Notes under the pieces: generated by a model | Databases searched by the model: none | What the model was told of the DNA's origin: nothing | What the model saw: the letters and a program-made list of their open reading frames with translations, nothing else | Shown here: positions 15,707 to 24,793 of the stretch, one piece after another | Numbering within the stretch: position 1 is the stretch's first letter | Layout: each line of letters starts with the position of its first letter | Source of the DNA: Scatomorpha sp040765295 | Lineage (GTDB): Bacteria; Bacillota; Clostridia; Oscillospirales; Oscillospiraceae | Direction of reading: 5' to 3' | NCBI GenBank assembly: GCA_040765295.1 | Contig: JAXGSB010000001.1 | Location: 186,001 to 250,000 of the forward strand | Length of the DNA stretch: 64,000 bases | Position numbers and translations under genes: made by a program

Positions 15707-16591
15707 TTAAGGAATATCCTCTTTAACTTCCTGCGGCGGACTTTCCAGCTCGCTCGGGTCGTTCACAAAGTACCTGAAGTAACGGAAGGCTGCAGCATAG
15801 TAGGCGCCGTCGCAGATCCTCTCGTCGGTTACCACCTTATAGTCCACATAGCGCTTGTGGACAAGATTGCCTTCCCTATCGACCTCATAGGCGTTGCGCT
15901 TGGCGCCGAAGGATACGAAGACGGGGAGATTGCCGAGGTTATAGAGGTGGTGATAAATGGGCGGAATACCGAGAGAACCGAGGTCGGTGAAGATTACCGA
16001 GCCGTGGAAGGGGGATATGTCGAGGAGATCCTTGCCCAAAAGCCCGTAGTAGTCTCCCTTTCTGATGGCCCAGATTGCAAAGCGGAGAATCGGCCGCGGC
16101 AGCTTGAGCAAGCTCTTCGCAACGCGCTCGGTGCCCGTATCTGTCGGAGAGGAGAGAATTTCGTCCACCGCAGAGTTCATTGTACGGTATACATCAAAGA
16201 CGGTGTCGGTAGGCTCAAAGCGCATCTTGGCCAGAGTTTCTTCAGACTCCACGCTAAGCCCTTTTTTTACCATCATGTTGACCTCTATGTCGAAGCGCGA
16301 GAAAACTCTCTGCCCCGAGACAAAACGGTTAATGCCCGGCATCTGCGAAATTGTTCTCACATAGGCGGCGATAAGGATATGGGCCAGGCCTATGCCGGGA
16401 TAGCCCTCCTGTCTCTTCAGCCTAATCCAACGCTCCGCCCTTGTGATCTCGAATTTGTCCGAGAATAAGTTCATAGCGTCGTTTCTCTCCGGCATAATAA
16501 AAGGCATCACCTGATTGAGCGCCGGATAGGTTCTGATCCACCTTCCGTCTCTTCTGTCGCCTGCGCGTCTCTTGTATCTTGATTTGTGCAT
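15707..16591 (-). CDS. Stand-alone acyltransferase-fold protein related to 2-oxoacid dehydrogenase E2
   Basis: A 294-residue protein matching only the catalytic, chloramphenicol-acetyltransferase-fold domain of dihydrolipoamide acyltransferases. It has no lipoyl domain and no E3-binding domain. SVIFTDLGSLGIPPIYHHL and a C-terminal DERICDG (Asp256-Gly262) match the E2 strand and active-site region. In true E2 enzymes the motif is DHRxxDG with a catalytic His; here that position is Glu257, so the classical mechanism is not possible. No E1 or E3 gene lies nearby. It may be a different acyltransferase or a non-catalytic protein. The start is rich in Arg and Lys. Confidence 0.7.
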   Translation of the reverse strand: MHKSRYKRRAGDRRDGRWIRTYPALNQVMPFIMPERNDAMNLFSDKFEITRAERWIRLKRQEGYPGIGLAHILIAAYVRTISQMPGINRFVSGQRVFSRFDIEVNMMVKKGLSVESEETLAKMRFEPTDTVFDVYRTMNSAVDEILSSPTDTGTERVAKSLLKLPRPILRFAIWAIRKGDYYGLLGKDLLDISPFHGSVIFTDLGSLGIPPIYHHLYNLGNLPVFVSFGAKRNAYEVDREGNLVHKRYVDYKVVTDERICDGAYYAAAFRYFRYFVNDPSELESPPQEVKEDIP

Positions 16592-16730
16592 ATAAATCCT
16601 CCGGGTATAGTCTTTTACTTAACACGCATCAGCATTATAGTGCATAAGCTTTTTATTTACAAGGATAAAAGCGAATTATTTCAAAAAATCAAAGTTTTTT
16701 GAGCGTAATCCCCAATGTAAAAAAAAAGAG

Positions 16731-16759
16731 TTGAAAAAAACAAAAAAGATTGATAAAAT
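16731..16759 (+). promoter_or_regulatory. Probable V-ATPase operon promoter
   Basis: TTGAAA (16731-16736), a 17-base A-rich spacer and TAAAAT (16754-16759). It lies 130 bases before the first ntp gene and gives a leader of about 120 bases. Confidence 0.6.
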
Positions 16760-16771
16760 TTAAACAAAACA

Positions 16772-16805
16772 AGGCTGTTTATAAATTAATTAGCTTGAAC
16801 AGCCT
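16772..16805 (+). promoter_or_regulatory. Leader hairpin before the V-ATPase genes
   Basis: AGGCTGTT and AACAGCCT form a perfect 8-base stem with an 18-base loop. A run of six T follows 4 bases later (from 16810), so it could act as an attenuator. The 4-base gap before the T-run makes it a weak terminator. Confidence 0.4.
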
Positions 16806-16849
16806 ATAGTTTTTTGATATTATTAGGCAAGCAATCGGAGGAACAGAAT

Positions 16850-16885
16850 ATGGACTCCAAGACATTTTGTGCAGAGGGAGGTTAG
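16850..16885 (+). CDS. Possible 11-codon leader peptide of the V-ATPase operon
   Basis: ATG at 16850 with CGGAGGA about 7 bases upstream opens MDSKTFCAEGG and stops at 16885, 3 bases before the first ntp start codon. Its last codons contain the GAGGGAGG ribosome binding site of ntpF, so translating it would affect ntpF initiation. It could also be chance. Confidence 0.35.
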   Translation: MDSKTFCAEGG

Positions 16886-16888
16886 TTA

Positions 16889-17203
16889 ATGTCTCTAGAG
16901 GCAGTAAAGATCATCACTGATGCAGAAGCGGAAGCTGAAAAAATTGTCCTCGAAGCAACGGAAGCCGCAAAGCAGAGCGAGCGCAAGGCAAGAGAAGAAT
17001 TGGCCGAGCGCAAGGCCGAACTGCGCCGGAAGGCTGAATCGGAGCTTAAGGAACTTCGTCGCAAGGCCGATGAGAGGGTCGAAGACGAATTAAAAGAGTT
17101 GGACTCCGCCAACGAAAACAAAAAGGCGGCGCTGAATGCCAAGGCGGAAGCGAGGCTTGACAGTGCGGCGGAGATGATAGTGGAAAGGTTAGTGAAAGGC
17201 TGA
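16889..17203 (+). CDS. ntpF: V-type ATPase peripheral stalk subunit (G/H type)
   Basis: A 104-residue, almost entirely helical and highly charged protein (runs of Ala, Glu, Lys, Arg), as expected for the coiled-coil subunit that pairs with subunit E in the peripheral stalk. It is the first structural gene of the operon, with GAGGGAGG before the ATG and subunit I beginning one base after its stop. It has no enzymatic motif; identification rests on composition, length and position. Confidence 0.85.
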   Translation: MSLEAVKIITDAEAEAEKIVLEATEAAKQSERKAREELAERKAELRRKAESELKELRRKADERVEDELKELDSANENKKAALNAKAEARLDSAAEMIVERLVKG

Positions 17204-17204
17204 T

Positions 17205-19157
17205 ATGGCAATCCAAAAGATGAAAAAGCTCAACCTCTTTGTCCTTGAGAGCGAAAAGGACGAGCTTCTTCGCGGACTGCAGAGCCTTGGAATCGTGGAG
17301 CTTTCCGAGCAGAGCTGCGAAGACGAGAGCGGAGCGGAGCTTGTTCCCACAGTTTCAGAGGGACTCACAAGCGCCAGGAATGCCCAGTCTAAGCTCGAAT
17401 CAGCCATCACGGTGGTGCAGAAGCATTTCAAAGACAAGAGAGGTTTTTTAACTCCGAATCCCGATGTCAACGAAAACAGGTTTTTCGACAAGGCGGCGGT
17501 CGATTCGGATCTGGCAAGGGCCGAGTACATACTCGGGCTCGACGGCAATATCAAAAAAGCCGAAGCCGAAATAGCGAGAGAGCATGCGCTTTCCGAGCAG
17601 CTTGAGCCCTGGCTCTCTTTAGCCCTGCCTCTCAACTTTGAGGGCACAGAGCGAACAGCTTATCGGCTTTTGAGCGCACCTGCCAAGAAGTCTTTGGCCG
17701 AGCTGCAGCAGGGACTCAAAGAAGAGGTTCCCGAGGCGGCTCTAAGACTCGTTTCGAGCGACGATATGCTCTCCTATTTAGAGCTTATAGTGCTCAGGGA
17801 AAAAGAAGATGAAGCGATTTTGTGGCTAAGGGGTGAGGGAGTTTCTCTCATGACTCGTCTTAACATCCCGAGATCCGCAAGAGAAGAGAAGGCGCTCCTC
17901 GAGAGAAGAGTTAATAGGCTCAAAGAGGATATAGCCCTGAATCAAGACAAGATAAACGTCGAAGGAAAGCACCTGGACGAGCTGAGGCTCTCTTCGGATG
18001 TTGTCGCAAGCGAGATTGCAAGGTGCGAAGCCGAACAAAAGCTTTTGAAGACTGCGAAGACTTCTATGCTTAAAGGCTGGGTCGCCGAAGAAGACGAGGA
18101 AGAGCTCAAAAAGTATCTGAGCGATTTCCATGTCTCCTATGAAAGCCGCGAGCCGCTTGAGGAGGAATACCCCGAAGTACCCATCAAGCTTAAAAACAAC
18201 GTGATTACCCGCGCTCTCAATGTCATAACCGACATGTATTCCTATCCCGCCTACGACGGGGTGGATGCAAACCCGCTTATGACGCCTTTCTTTATTCTCT
18301 TTTACGGCATGATGATGGCCGACATGGGCTATGGGCTTCTCATGGTCATTTTGGGCGGAGTTGTGCTTATCAAGAAAAGACCGAGCGGGGGTGCGCGCAG
18401 CCTGTTTGAGCTTCTGTTCTACTGTGGAATTTCCACCTTTATTTTCGGAGCGCTGACAGGCGGCTTCTTCGGAGACGCTCCGATGCAGCTTGCCAAGGTT
18501 TTAAATCCTGAAACCACATGGCAGGGTCTGCCCGCCCTTTTCACACCCATAGATGACACGATTGCCATTATGGGGGGCGCCATGGCGCTGGGCTTTATTC
18601 ACCTCATGACAGGCACCGTGGTGAGCTTTAAGCAGAAGGCAAAGCGCGGCGAATGGGTATCCGCCATAGGCTCCGAGGGAGCTTGGTGGGTCATCTTCAC
18701 GGGCGGCGCCCTGGCCGCTTTCAAAATCGGCAACGTAGGCGATGTTCCGGTGGTTCTCTGTATCGGAATACTGATGCTGATATATGGAGCGCAGGCAGGA
18801 GCCAAGGGCATAGGCGGAAAAATAGTTGCTGTTTTAAACACCATCTATTCCGATGTTACGGGCTATTTTGGGGACATTTTGAGCTATTCAAGACTTATGG
18901 CTCTCATGCTGGCCGGCTCTGTCGTGGCCTCGGTCTTCAATATAATAGGAGGCATAACAGGCTCTGTTATAGGTTTCCTCGTCGTCTCTATCATCGGAAA
19001 CTCTCTCAACTTTGCCCTAAATGTCCTGGGCTGCTTCGTCCACGACTTGAGACTGCAGTGTCTGGAGTTTTTCGGCAAATTCTATGAAGACGGCGGAAAG
19101 CCGTTTAAGCCCCTGGCGTTCAATCAAAAATATGTAAACATTATTAGAGAAAAGTAA
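17205..19157 (+). CDS. ntpI: V-type ATPase subunit I (a subunit)
   Basis: A 650-residue protein with two parts. The N-terminal cytoplasmic half (about 1-330) is rich in coiled coil and anchors the peripheral stalks. The C-terminal half has about seven membrane helices, beginning near PLMTPFFILFYGMMMADMGYG, and forms the ion half-channels against the K ring. The conserved Arg region is near SYSRLMALMLAGSVVA. Length is usual for bacterial NtpI. It is followed 18 bases later by ntpK. Confidence 0.95.
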   Translation: MAIQKMKKLNLFVLESEKDELLRGLQSLGIVELSEQSCEDESGAELVPTVSEGLTSARNAQSKLESAITVVQKHFKDKRGFLTPNPDVNENRFFDKAAVDSDLARAEYILGLDGNIKKAEAEIAREHALSEQLEPWLSLALPLNFEGTERTAYRLLSAPAKKSLAELQQGLKEEVPEAALRLVSSDDMLSYLELIVLREKEDEAILWLRGEGVSLMTRLNIPRSAREEKALLERRVNRLKEDIALNQDKINVEGKHLDELRLSSDVVASEIARCEAEQKLLKTAKTSMLKGWVAEEDEEELKKYLSDFHVSYESREPLEEEYPEVPIKLKNNVITRALNVITDMYSYPAYDGVDANPLMTPFFILFYGMMMADMGYGLLMVILGGVVLIKKRPSGGARSLFELLFYCGISTFIFGALTGGFFGDAPMQLAKVLNPETTWQGLPALFTPIDDTIAIMGGAMALGFIHLMTGTVVSFKQKAKRGEWVSAIGSEGAWWVIFTGGALAAFKIGNVGDVPVVLCIGILMLIYGAQAGAKGIGGKIVAVLNTIYSDVTGYFGDILSYSRLMALMLAGSVVASVFNIIGGITGSVIGFLVVSIIGNSLNFALNVLGCFVHDLRLQCLEFFGKFYEDGGKPFKPLAFNQKYVNIIREK

Positions 19158-19175
19158 ATTCAGGAGGAAGTAAAC

Positions 19176-19655
19176 ATGTTTGAAGCATTTGGAGGAATGG
19201 CATTAGGTCTATTGGGAGCGGGTTTGGCCGCAGCGCTCAGCTGTGTCGGTTCCGCTATAGGTACAGGTATTGCCGGTGAAGCCGGCGCGGGACTTATGAC
19301 CGAGGATCCCAGCAAGTTCGGTAAGGCGCTCATTCTGCAGGTTATCCCCGGCACGCAGGGCCTCTACGGCATAGTCGTTTGGTTCTTTGCGTCGTTCCGT
19401 ATGGGACTGCTCGACGGCTCCATCATGGATCTCACGGTTGTTGAAGGTCTGCGCTACTTCGTCGCCTGCCTTCCCATGGCGCTTGGCGGCTGGCTTTCGG
19501 CTATTGCGCAGGGCAGAGTTGCGGCGGCAAGCGTAAACATTCTGGCTCGCAAGCCCGACGACTGGGCAAAGGGCATGGTTCTCTGCATCACTGTTGAGTT
19601 CTACGCCATTCTCTCACTCTTGGCTTCCATGCTCATGATACTCAACATAGCTTGA
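19176..19655 (+). CDS. ntpK: V-type ATPase subunit K (rotor ring, Na+-type site)
   Basis: A 159-residue proteolipid with four membrane helices arising from an internal duplication. The ion-binding residues known in the Na+-pumping Enterococcus hirae NtpK have counterparts here: Thr60 and Gln61 in PGTQG, Gln112 in AIAQGR and Glu141 in TVEFYAI. This suggests Na+ rather than H+ transport. The first hairpin lacks a carboxylate, which gives one ion site per subunit. Strong AGGAGG precedes the ATG. Confidence 0.95.
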   Translation: MFEAFGGMALGLLGAGLAAALSCVGSAIGTGIAGEAGAGLMTEDPSKFGKALILQVIPGTQGLYGIVVWFFASFRMGLLDGSIMDLTVVEGLRYFVACLPMALGGWLSAIAQGRVAAASVNILARKPDDWAKGMVLCITVEFYAILSLLASMLMILNIA

Positions 19656-19678
19656 GTCGGGCACGAAAGGCAAGGACT

Positions 19679-20281
19679 ATGGAAGGAATCCAAAATATAA
19701 CAGCTCGTATATTGGAAGAGGCAGAAGAGAAGCGCTCCGCTATAGAAAAGGAAGCCGCCAAAGTCTGCCGCGAGATACGCGCCCAAAATGAGCTTCAGGC
19801 GGGAGAGTACTACCGCGAGCTCATGAATGAGGGTCTTCACGATATAGAGCAGAAAGTCTCGCGCATCGGGCGCAACGCCAAGCTCGAGGGCAGAAAAAGT
19901 CTTCTGGGAGAAAAGCAGCGTTTCGTCGAAGAGGCCTTTGAGCTTTCGAAGAGAAAGCTGAGAGAGCTTCCGAAAGAGGGGTATGTAAGTTTCTTTTCCG
20001 CTCTGGCCGCCGAGGCAGCCGTTACGGGGGAAGAAGAAATAGTCCTCTCTGCCGAGGAGAAGGAGGCTTTGGGTGCAGAGCTTGTTGAGGCTGCCAACCT
20101 AAAGCTTCAGGCTATGGGCAAAAAGGCTGCGCTTAGGCTCTCGGAGAAAGACGAGAAGACGGGCGGCGGCTTTATTATGCGCCGCGGCGAGATTTCTACA
20201 AATTGTACGATTGAAAGCTTGGTTGAGCTTAGAAAGCAGGAGCTTGTAAGCGAAGTTGCCGAGCTCCTATTCAATAAATAG
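19679..20281 (+). CDS. ntpE: V-type ATPase subunit E (peripheral stalk)
   Basis: A 200-residue protein with a long N-terminal helix (about 1-100) for the peripheral stalk and a compact C-terminal domain ending in the glycine-rich GGGFIMRRGEISTNCTIESLV, typical of subunit E. I chose the ATG at 19679, preceded by GGCAAGGAC; an in-frame TTG at 19652 overlaps the ntpK stop but has no clear binding site. Confidence 0.9.
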   Translation: MEGIQNITARILEEAEEKRSAIEKEAAKVCREIRAQNELQAGEYYRELMNEGLHDIEQKVSRIGRNAKLEGRKSLLGEKQRFVEEAFELSKRKLRELPKEGYVSFFSALAAEAAVTGEEEIVLSAEEKEALGAELVEAANLKLQAMGKKAALRLSEKDEKTGGGFIMRRGEISTNCTIESLVELRKQELVSEVAELLFNK

Positions 20282-20314
20282 TGAGCGGAGAACTCCTAAA
20301 AAGGAGGGAAAATA

Positions 20315-21313
20315 TTGGGATACTCTGATCTGGATTATGTCACACTCTCTGCCATGCTGAACGCCAGAAGAGCCCGCATGCTCAGCAGCGAGATTTGCGA
20401 CCGCATGCTGATGGCGCCGACCTATGAGGAGGCGGCCAAGGAAATTCTGGAGATCGGTTACGAGGATATGTCCGCCATGAGCGAGCAGCAGATACTCGAG
20501 ACGCTCTCGAAACGGAACGAGGAAATGATGCAGGAGCTTCAAAAGCTCTGCCCCTCGCCCCATGTGCTGGATATATTCAGGCTGAAGTATGACTACCACA
20601 ACATAAAGGTTCTTATAAAGTCCGAGGCTCAGGAGAAAGAGTCTGACGACCTTATCTCCCGTTCCGGCAGGGTGAGCTTTGAGCTTCTGGCCGATGCCTT
20701 TGAGAGAGACGACTATTCTCGGCTTCCGAAGACGCTGGGAGAGGCTGTCGTCAAGACCAAGGCCACGCTGCACAGAACTCAGAATCCGCAGCTTGCCGAT
20801 TTCGAGGCAGACAGGGCATACTTCAAGGAAATGAAGGAGCTGGCAAAGCTTACTGAGAGCAAATTTATTGAGGAATATGTAGGGTTTTTGATCGACAGCG
20901 TCAACCTCAAAACGGCGGTAAGGGCCAAAAAGATGAACAAGGACGAGGAATTTTTAGCCACTGTCCTTTTGGAGGGCGGCAGCATAGCTCCCGACAAAAT
21001 TGCCGAGGCCGCCTCCCAGGGCGGCGAGGCGCTTCAGGCTCTTTATGAAAGCGGTCTGCTCAAGGATGCCGCAGCTGCGGGAGCGGAAGTGATGGCCGGC
21101 GGAGAGATGACAAAGTTTGAAAAACTCATCGACAACGCAGAGAGGCAAACGCTGAGAAAGGGAAGAATAAAGCCCTTCGGTATAGAGGTGGTGGCTGAGT
21201 ATCTCTCGCTTATGGAGAGCGAAATCATGGCTCTGAGGATGATACTCAGAGGCAGAAGGTCGGGCCTTAAGCCCGCGCTCATTCGTGAAAGGCTGCGTGA
21301 GATAGATGCTTAA
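20315..21313 (+). CDS. ntpC: V-type ATPase subunit C (d-type)
   Basis: A 332-residue helical protein that forms the socket linking the central shaft to the membrane ring. The beginning GYSDLDYVTLSAMLNARRARML and the end EVVAEYLSLMESEIMALRMILRGRRSGL are typical of this subunit. The start is TTG at 20315, supported by AAAGGAGGG 6 bases before. The end overlaps the F subunit gene by 8 bases. Confidence 0.93.
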   Translation: MGYSDLDYVTLSAMLNARRARMLSSEICDRMLMAPTYEEAAKEILEIGYEDMSAMSEQQILETLSKRNEEMMQELQKLCPSPHVLDIFRLKYDYHNIKVLIKSEAQEKESDDLISRSGRVSFELLADAFERDDYSRLPKTLGEAVVKTKATLHRTQNPQLADFEADRAYFKEMKELAKLTESKFIEEYVGFLIDSVNLKTAVRAKKMNKDEEFLATVLLEGGSIAPDKIAEAASQGGEALQALYESGLLKDAAAAGAEVMAGGEMTKFEKLIDNAERQTLRKGRIKPFGIEVVAEYLSLMESEIMALRMILRGRRSGLKPALIRERLREIDA

Positions 21314-21623
21314 GATTGCCGTTATCGGATATCGCGACACCGTCATGGGTTTCAAAGCCCTCGGACTCGAGGTTTTCCCTCTGGAAAAGCCGGAAGAGGC
21401 CAAAGATTTGCTTAACACACTCGTGCGTGAGAGCGAAGACGAATATGCGATAATATATATTGAAGAGGGCTTGGCCTCTCATATTCAAAATGAAATATCA
21501 AAATATAAAAATGTACCCAGCCCCGCTATTATCTTGATTCCCGGACGAGAGGGATCTCTCGGTCTGGGACAGAGCGCCCTCAGGGCGGCTGTTGAAAAAG
21601 CGGTCGGCATGGACATATTGTAG
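21306..21623 (+). CDS. ntpG: V-type ATPase subunit F
   Basis: A 105-residue Rossmann-like subunit of the central shaft. Recognisable parts are KIAVIGYRDTVMGFKALGL and the C-terminal IILIPGREGSLGLGQ. It overlaps ntpC and is followed 12 bases later by ntpA. In the Enterococcus naming this gene is ntpG, and in the archaeal naming atpF. Confidence 0.93.
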   Translation: MLKIAVIGYRDTVMGFKALGLEVFPLEKPEEAKDLLNTLVRESEDEYAIIYIEEGLASHIQNEISKYKNVPSPAIILIPGREGSLGLGQSALRAAVEKAVGMDIL

Positions 21624-21635
21624 AGAGGGTTGCAA

Positions 21636-23405
21636 ATGAGCGGAATTATTAAAAAAGTTTCGGGCCCGCTTGTCGTTGCGGAAGGTATGGCCAACGCAAA
21701 CGTGTCGGACGTTGTCCGCGTCGGCGAGCAGAGGCTCATTGGAGAAATACTTAACATTACGGGAGACGCGGCTTCGATTCAGGTATATGAAGACACAGGC
21801 GGTCTCGGCCCCGGCGCCGAAGTCGTAACAACGGGTATGCCGCTTTCGGTCGAGCTCGGTCCCGGAATGCTTGAAAACATCTACGACGGTGTTCAAAGAC
21901 CCCTGCCCGAGATAAGAGCCCTCACGGGCGAGACTATCACGAGAGGTGTTGAGGTGCCGGCGCTCAACCGTGAGAAGTTTTGGCACTTCGTTCCCTGCGT
22001 AAAGGCAGGCGATAAGGTCGAGGGCGGCGACGTCATCGGCACGGTTCAGGAGACAAGCACAATCCTGCACAAGATCATGCTCCACCCGAACAAGCAGGGA
22101 ACTATCGAGAGCGTAGTCTCGGAGGGCGAATTCAGAGTCGAGGATACTCTGGCAAAACTGAGGCTCGACAACGGCAGTGTGGAAGATGTCAACATGATTC
22201 AGCGCTGGCCGGTTCGTATAGGCAGACCGTACAAGATAAAGCACATGCCTACACGCCCCATGAACTCGGGACAGAGAATTATAGACACCTTCTTCCCTCT
22301 GGCCAAGGGCGGCACGGCGGCAATCCCCGGCCCCTTCGGCTCGGGCAAAACGGTTGTCCAGCACCAGCTTGCCAAGTGGTCCGACGTCGATATTGTCGTC
22401 TACATCGGCTGCGGCGAGCGCGGCAACGAGATGACCGACGTTCTTATGGAGTTTCCGGAGCTCGTAGACCCGAGAAACAACGAGCCCCTGATGAAGAGAA
22501 CTATTCTCATAGCCAACACGTCCGACATGCCTGTTGCGGCGCGTGAGGCTTCGATTTACACGGGTATCACCATAGCCGAATACTTCAGAGACATGGGCTA
22601 CGACGTCGCCGTTCTGGCAGACTCCACATCCCGTTGGGCCGAGGCTCTGCGCGAGATGTCGGGTCGTCTGGAAGAGATGCCCGGTGAAGAGGGCTATCCC
22701 GCCTATCTTGCCAGCCGCGTCGCTCAGTTCTACGAGAGAGCCGGCGTTGTGGATACACTCGGACAAGAGCCGAGAAGAGGCTCAATCACAGCCATAGGCG
22801 CCGTTTCGCCTCCCGGAGGCGACACATCCGAGCCTGTTTCCCAGGCCACGATGCGCATAGTCAAGGTCTTCTGGGCTCTCGACTCCACGCTGGCCTATGC
22901 CAGACACTTCCCGGCCATCAACTGGCTTACCTCATATTCACTCTATGTGGACACACTGAAGAGCTGGTATGAGGAAGAGTTCGGCCCTGAGTATATGGAC
23001 AACAGAAGAAAAGCTCTCCGCATACTGCAGGAAGAGGCTGAACTTCAGGAAATCGTTCGCCTTGTCGGTATCGATGCGCTCTCTCAGGCAGACAGACTTA
23101 CGCTTGAGACAGCCAAGATGATAAGAGAAGACTTCCTGCAGCAGAACGCCTTCATGGATGAAGACGCCTATTCGTCCTATAAGAAGCAGTATGAGCTTAT
23201 GGCCATCATTCTCGAGTATGACGCTCTCTGCAGAGAGGTTTTAAGGCCCGAGCTCAAGCTTGAAAAGCTCTTCAACATCCCTGCTCGCGAGGCCTTAGGT
23301 CGCGCCAAACTCATTGCCCCCGATGCCTTCGAGGCGGAATATAAGAAGATCAGGGAGAGCATAAAGACAGAGATAGCTGAAGTTGCAAAGGCGGGTGAAC
23401 AGTAA
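21636..23405 (+). CDS. ntpA: V-type ATPase catalytic subunit A
   Basis: A 589-residue catalytic subunit. The P-loop GPFGSGKTV (about residue 230) and the A-subunit-specific insertion (about residues 110-190, including FVPCVKAGDKVEGGDVIG) are present. The catalytic Glu lies in GCGERGNEM, and the signature PGEEGYPAYLASRV is intact. I start at the ATG at 21636 behind AGAGAGGG; a TTG two codons earlier is possible. The gene ends at the subunit B start with a one-base overlap. Confidence 0.97.
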   Translation: MSGIIKKVSGPLVVAEGMANANVSDVVRVGEQRLIGEILNITGDAASIQVYEDTGGLGPGAEVVTTGMPLSVELGPGMLENIYDGVQRPLPEIRALTGETITRGVEVPALNREKFWHFVPCVKAGDKVEGGDVIGTVQETSTILHKIMLHPNKQGTIESVVSEGEFRVEDTLAKLRLDNGSVEDVNMIQRWPVRIGRPYKIKHMPTRPMNSGQRIIDTFFPLAKGGTAAIPGPFGSGKTVVQHQLAKWSDVDIVVYIGCGERGNEMTDVLMEFPELVDPRNNEPLMKRTILIANTSDMPVAAREASIYTGITIAEYFRDMGYDVAVLADSTSRWAEALREMSGRLEEMPGEEGYPAYLASRVAQFYERAGVVDTLGQEPRRGSITAIGAVSPPGGDTSEPVSQATMRIVKVFWALDSTLAYARHFPAINWLTSYSLYVDTLKSWYEEEFGPEYMDNRRKALRILQEEAELQEIVRLVGIDALSQADRLTLETAKMIREDFLQQNAFMDEDAYSSYKKQYELMAIILEYDALCREVLRPELKLEKLFNIPAREALGRAKLIAPDAFEAEYKKIRESIKTEIAEVAKAGEQ

Positions 23406-24781
23406 TGATTAAAGAGTATAAGACAATATATGAGGTGGCAAACCCTCTGATGGTCGTCGACAAGGTCGAGGGCGTCACCTTCGACGAACTGGGTGAACTG
23501 GAACTGCCCAACGGTGAAATTCGCCGCTGCAAGGTTCTCGAAGTCGAGGGCGACAGGGCTATAGTTCAGCTCTTCGAGAGCGCGCAGGGCATAAATCTTG
23601 CCGCTACGAAAGTGCGCTTTTTAGGCCGTCCCCTTGAACTCGGTGTTTCCGAAGACATGCTCGGCCGCGTCTTCAACGGCATGGGCGAGCCCATCGACGG
23701 CGGTCCCGATATTTTGGCAGACCAAAGACTCAACATAAACGGCCTTCCGATGAACCCTGCGGCGAGAGCCTATCCCGCCGAGTTTATCCAGACGGGCGTT
23801 TCCACCATCGACGGCTTAAACACCCTTGTCCGCGGCCAGAAGCTCCCGATTTTCTCGGCTTCGGGTCTTCCGCACGCCAACCTGGCGGCTCAGATAGCCA
23901 GACAGGCCCGCGTTCTGGGTACCGATGAAAACTTTGCCGTTGTGTTTGCCGCCATAGGCATAACTTTTGAAGAGTCGGAGTTCTTTATAAACGACTTCAG
24001 GCGCACGGGCGCCATCGACAGAACGGTTGTATTCTCCAACCTCGCCGACGACCCTGCGGTTGAGCGCATATCCACACCGCGTATGGCTCTCACCACGGCA
24101 GAGTACTTGGCGTTCGAGAAGGACATGCACGTTCTCGTCATCCTCACCGACATCACAAACTACGCCGAGGCCCTTCGCGAGGTCTCTGCGGCCAAGAAAG
24201 AGGTTCCCGGCCGCCGCGGCTACCCCGGCTACCTCTATACCGACCTTGCAACTCTCTACGAGAGAGCGGGCAGAAGAATAGGCAAGAAGGGGTCAATCAC
24301 TCTTATTCCCATTCTCACCATGCCCGAGGACGACAAGACTCACCCGATTCCCGACCTCACCGGTTACATCACAGAGGGACAGATAATCCTCTCGCGCGAG
24401 CTGCACAGAAGAGGCATCAGCCCCCCTGTCGACGTTCTTCCCTCGCTCTCCCGTCTTAAGGACAAGGGTATAGGCGAAGGCAAGACAAGAGAAGACCATG
24501 CGGGCACCATGAACCAGCTTTTTGCCGCCTACGCCAGAGGCAAGGATGCCAGAGAGCTGATGGTAATTTTGGGCGAGGCCGCCCTTAGCGAGGACGACAA
24601 GCTCTACGCCCAGTTCTCCGAGGAGTTCGAGGAGAAATATGTCAGCCAGGGCAACGAGGTAAACCGCTCGATTGAGGAAACCCTCACAATTGGCTGGGAG
24701 CTTCTCACAATACTTCCCACGAGAGAGCTTAAGAGAATCAGGCCGGAGCATATTGAAAAGTACCTCAAAAAAGAAGAGTAA
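23405..24781 (+). CDS. ntpB: V-type ATPase regulatory subunit B
   Basis: A 458-residue non-catalytic subunit alternating with A in the hexamer. The usual P-loop is replaced (SASGLPHANLAAQIARQ), as in all B subunits. PGRRGYPGYLYTDLATLYERAG is the family signature. TAATG joins it to ntpA, so A and B are probably made in equal amounts. Confidence 0.97.
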   Translation: MIKEYKTIYEVANPLMVVDKVEGVTFDELGELELPNGEIRRCKVLEVEGDRAIVQLFESAQGINLAATKVRFLGRPLELGVSEDMLGRVFNGMGEPIDGGPDILADQRLNINGLPMNPAARAYPAEFIQTGVSTIDGLNTLVRGQKLPIFSASGLPHANLAAQIARQARVLGTDENFAVVFAAIGITFEESEFFINDFRRTGAIDRTVVFSNLADDPAVERISTPRMALTTAEYLAFEKDMHVLVILTDITNYAEALREVSAAKKEVPGRRGYPGYLYTDLATLYERAGRRIGKKGSITLIPILTMPEDDKTHPIPDLTGYITEGQIILSRELHRRGISPPVDVLPSLSRLKDKGIGEGKTREDHAGTMNQLFAAYARGKDARELMVILGEAALSEDDKLYAQFSEEFEEKYVSQGNEVNRSIEETLTIGWELLTILPTRELKRIRPEHIEKYLKKEE

Positions 24782-24793
24782 GGGGGCGATACT

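Noticed and set aside
15644..16468. A 274-codon plus-strand frame opposite the E2-like gene
   Set aside because: No ribosome binding site and no recognised domain; the opposite strand encodes a protein with clear family motifs.
21498..22766. A 422-codon minus-strand frame opposite ntpA
   Set aside because: It lies wholly inside the reverse complement of a certain catalytic gene, has no binding site and no family signature. It results from codon bias.
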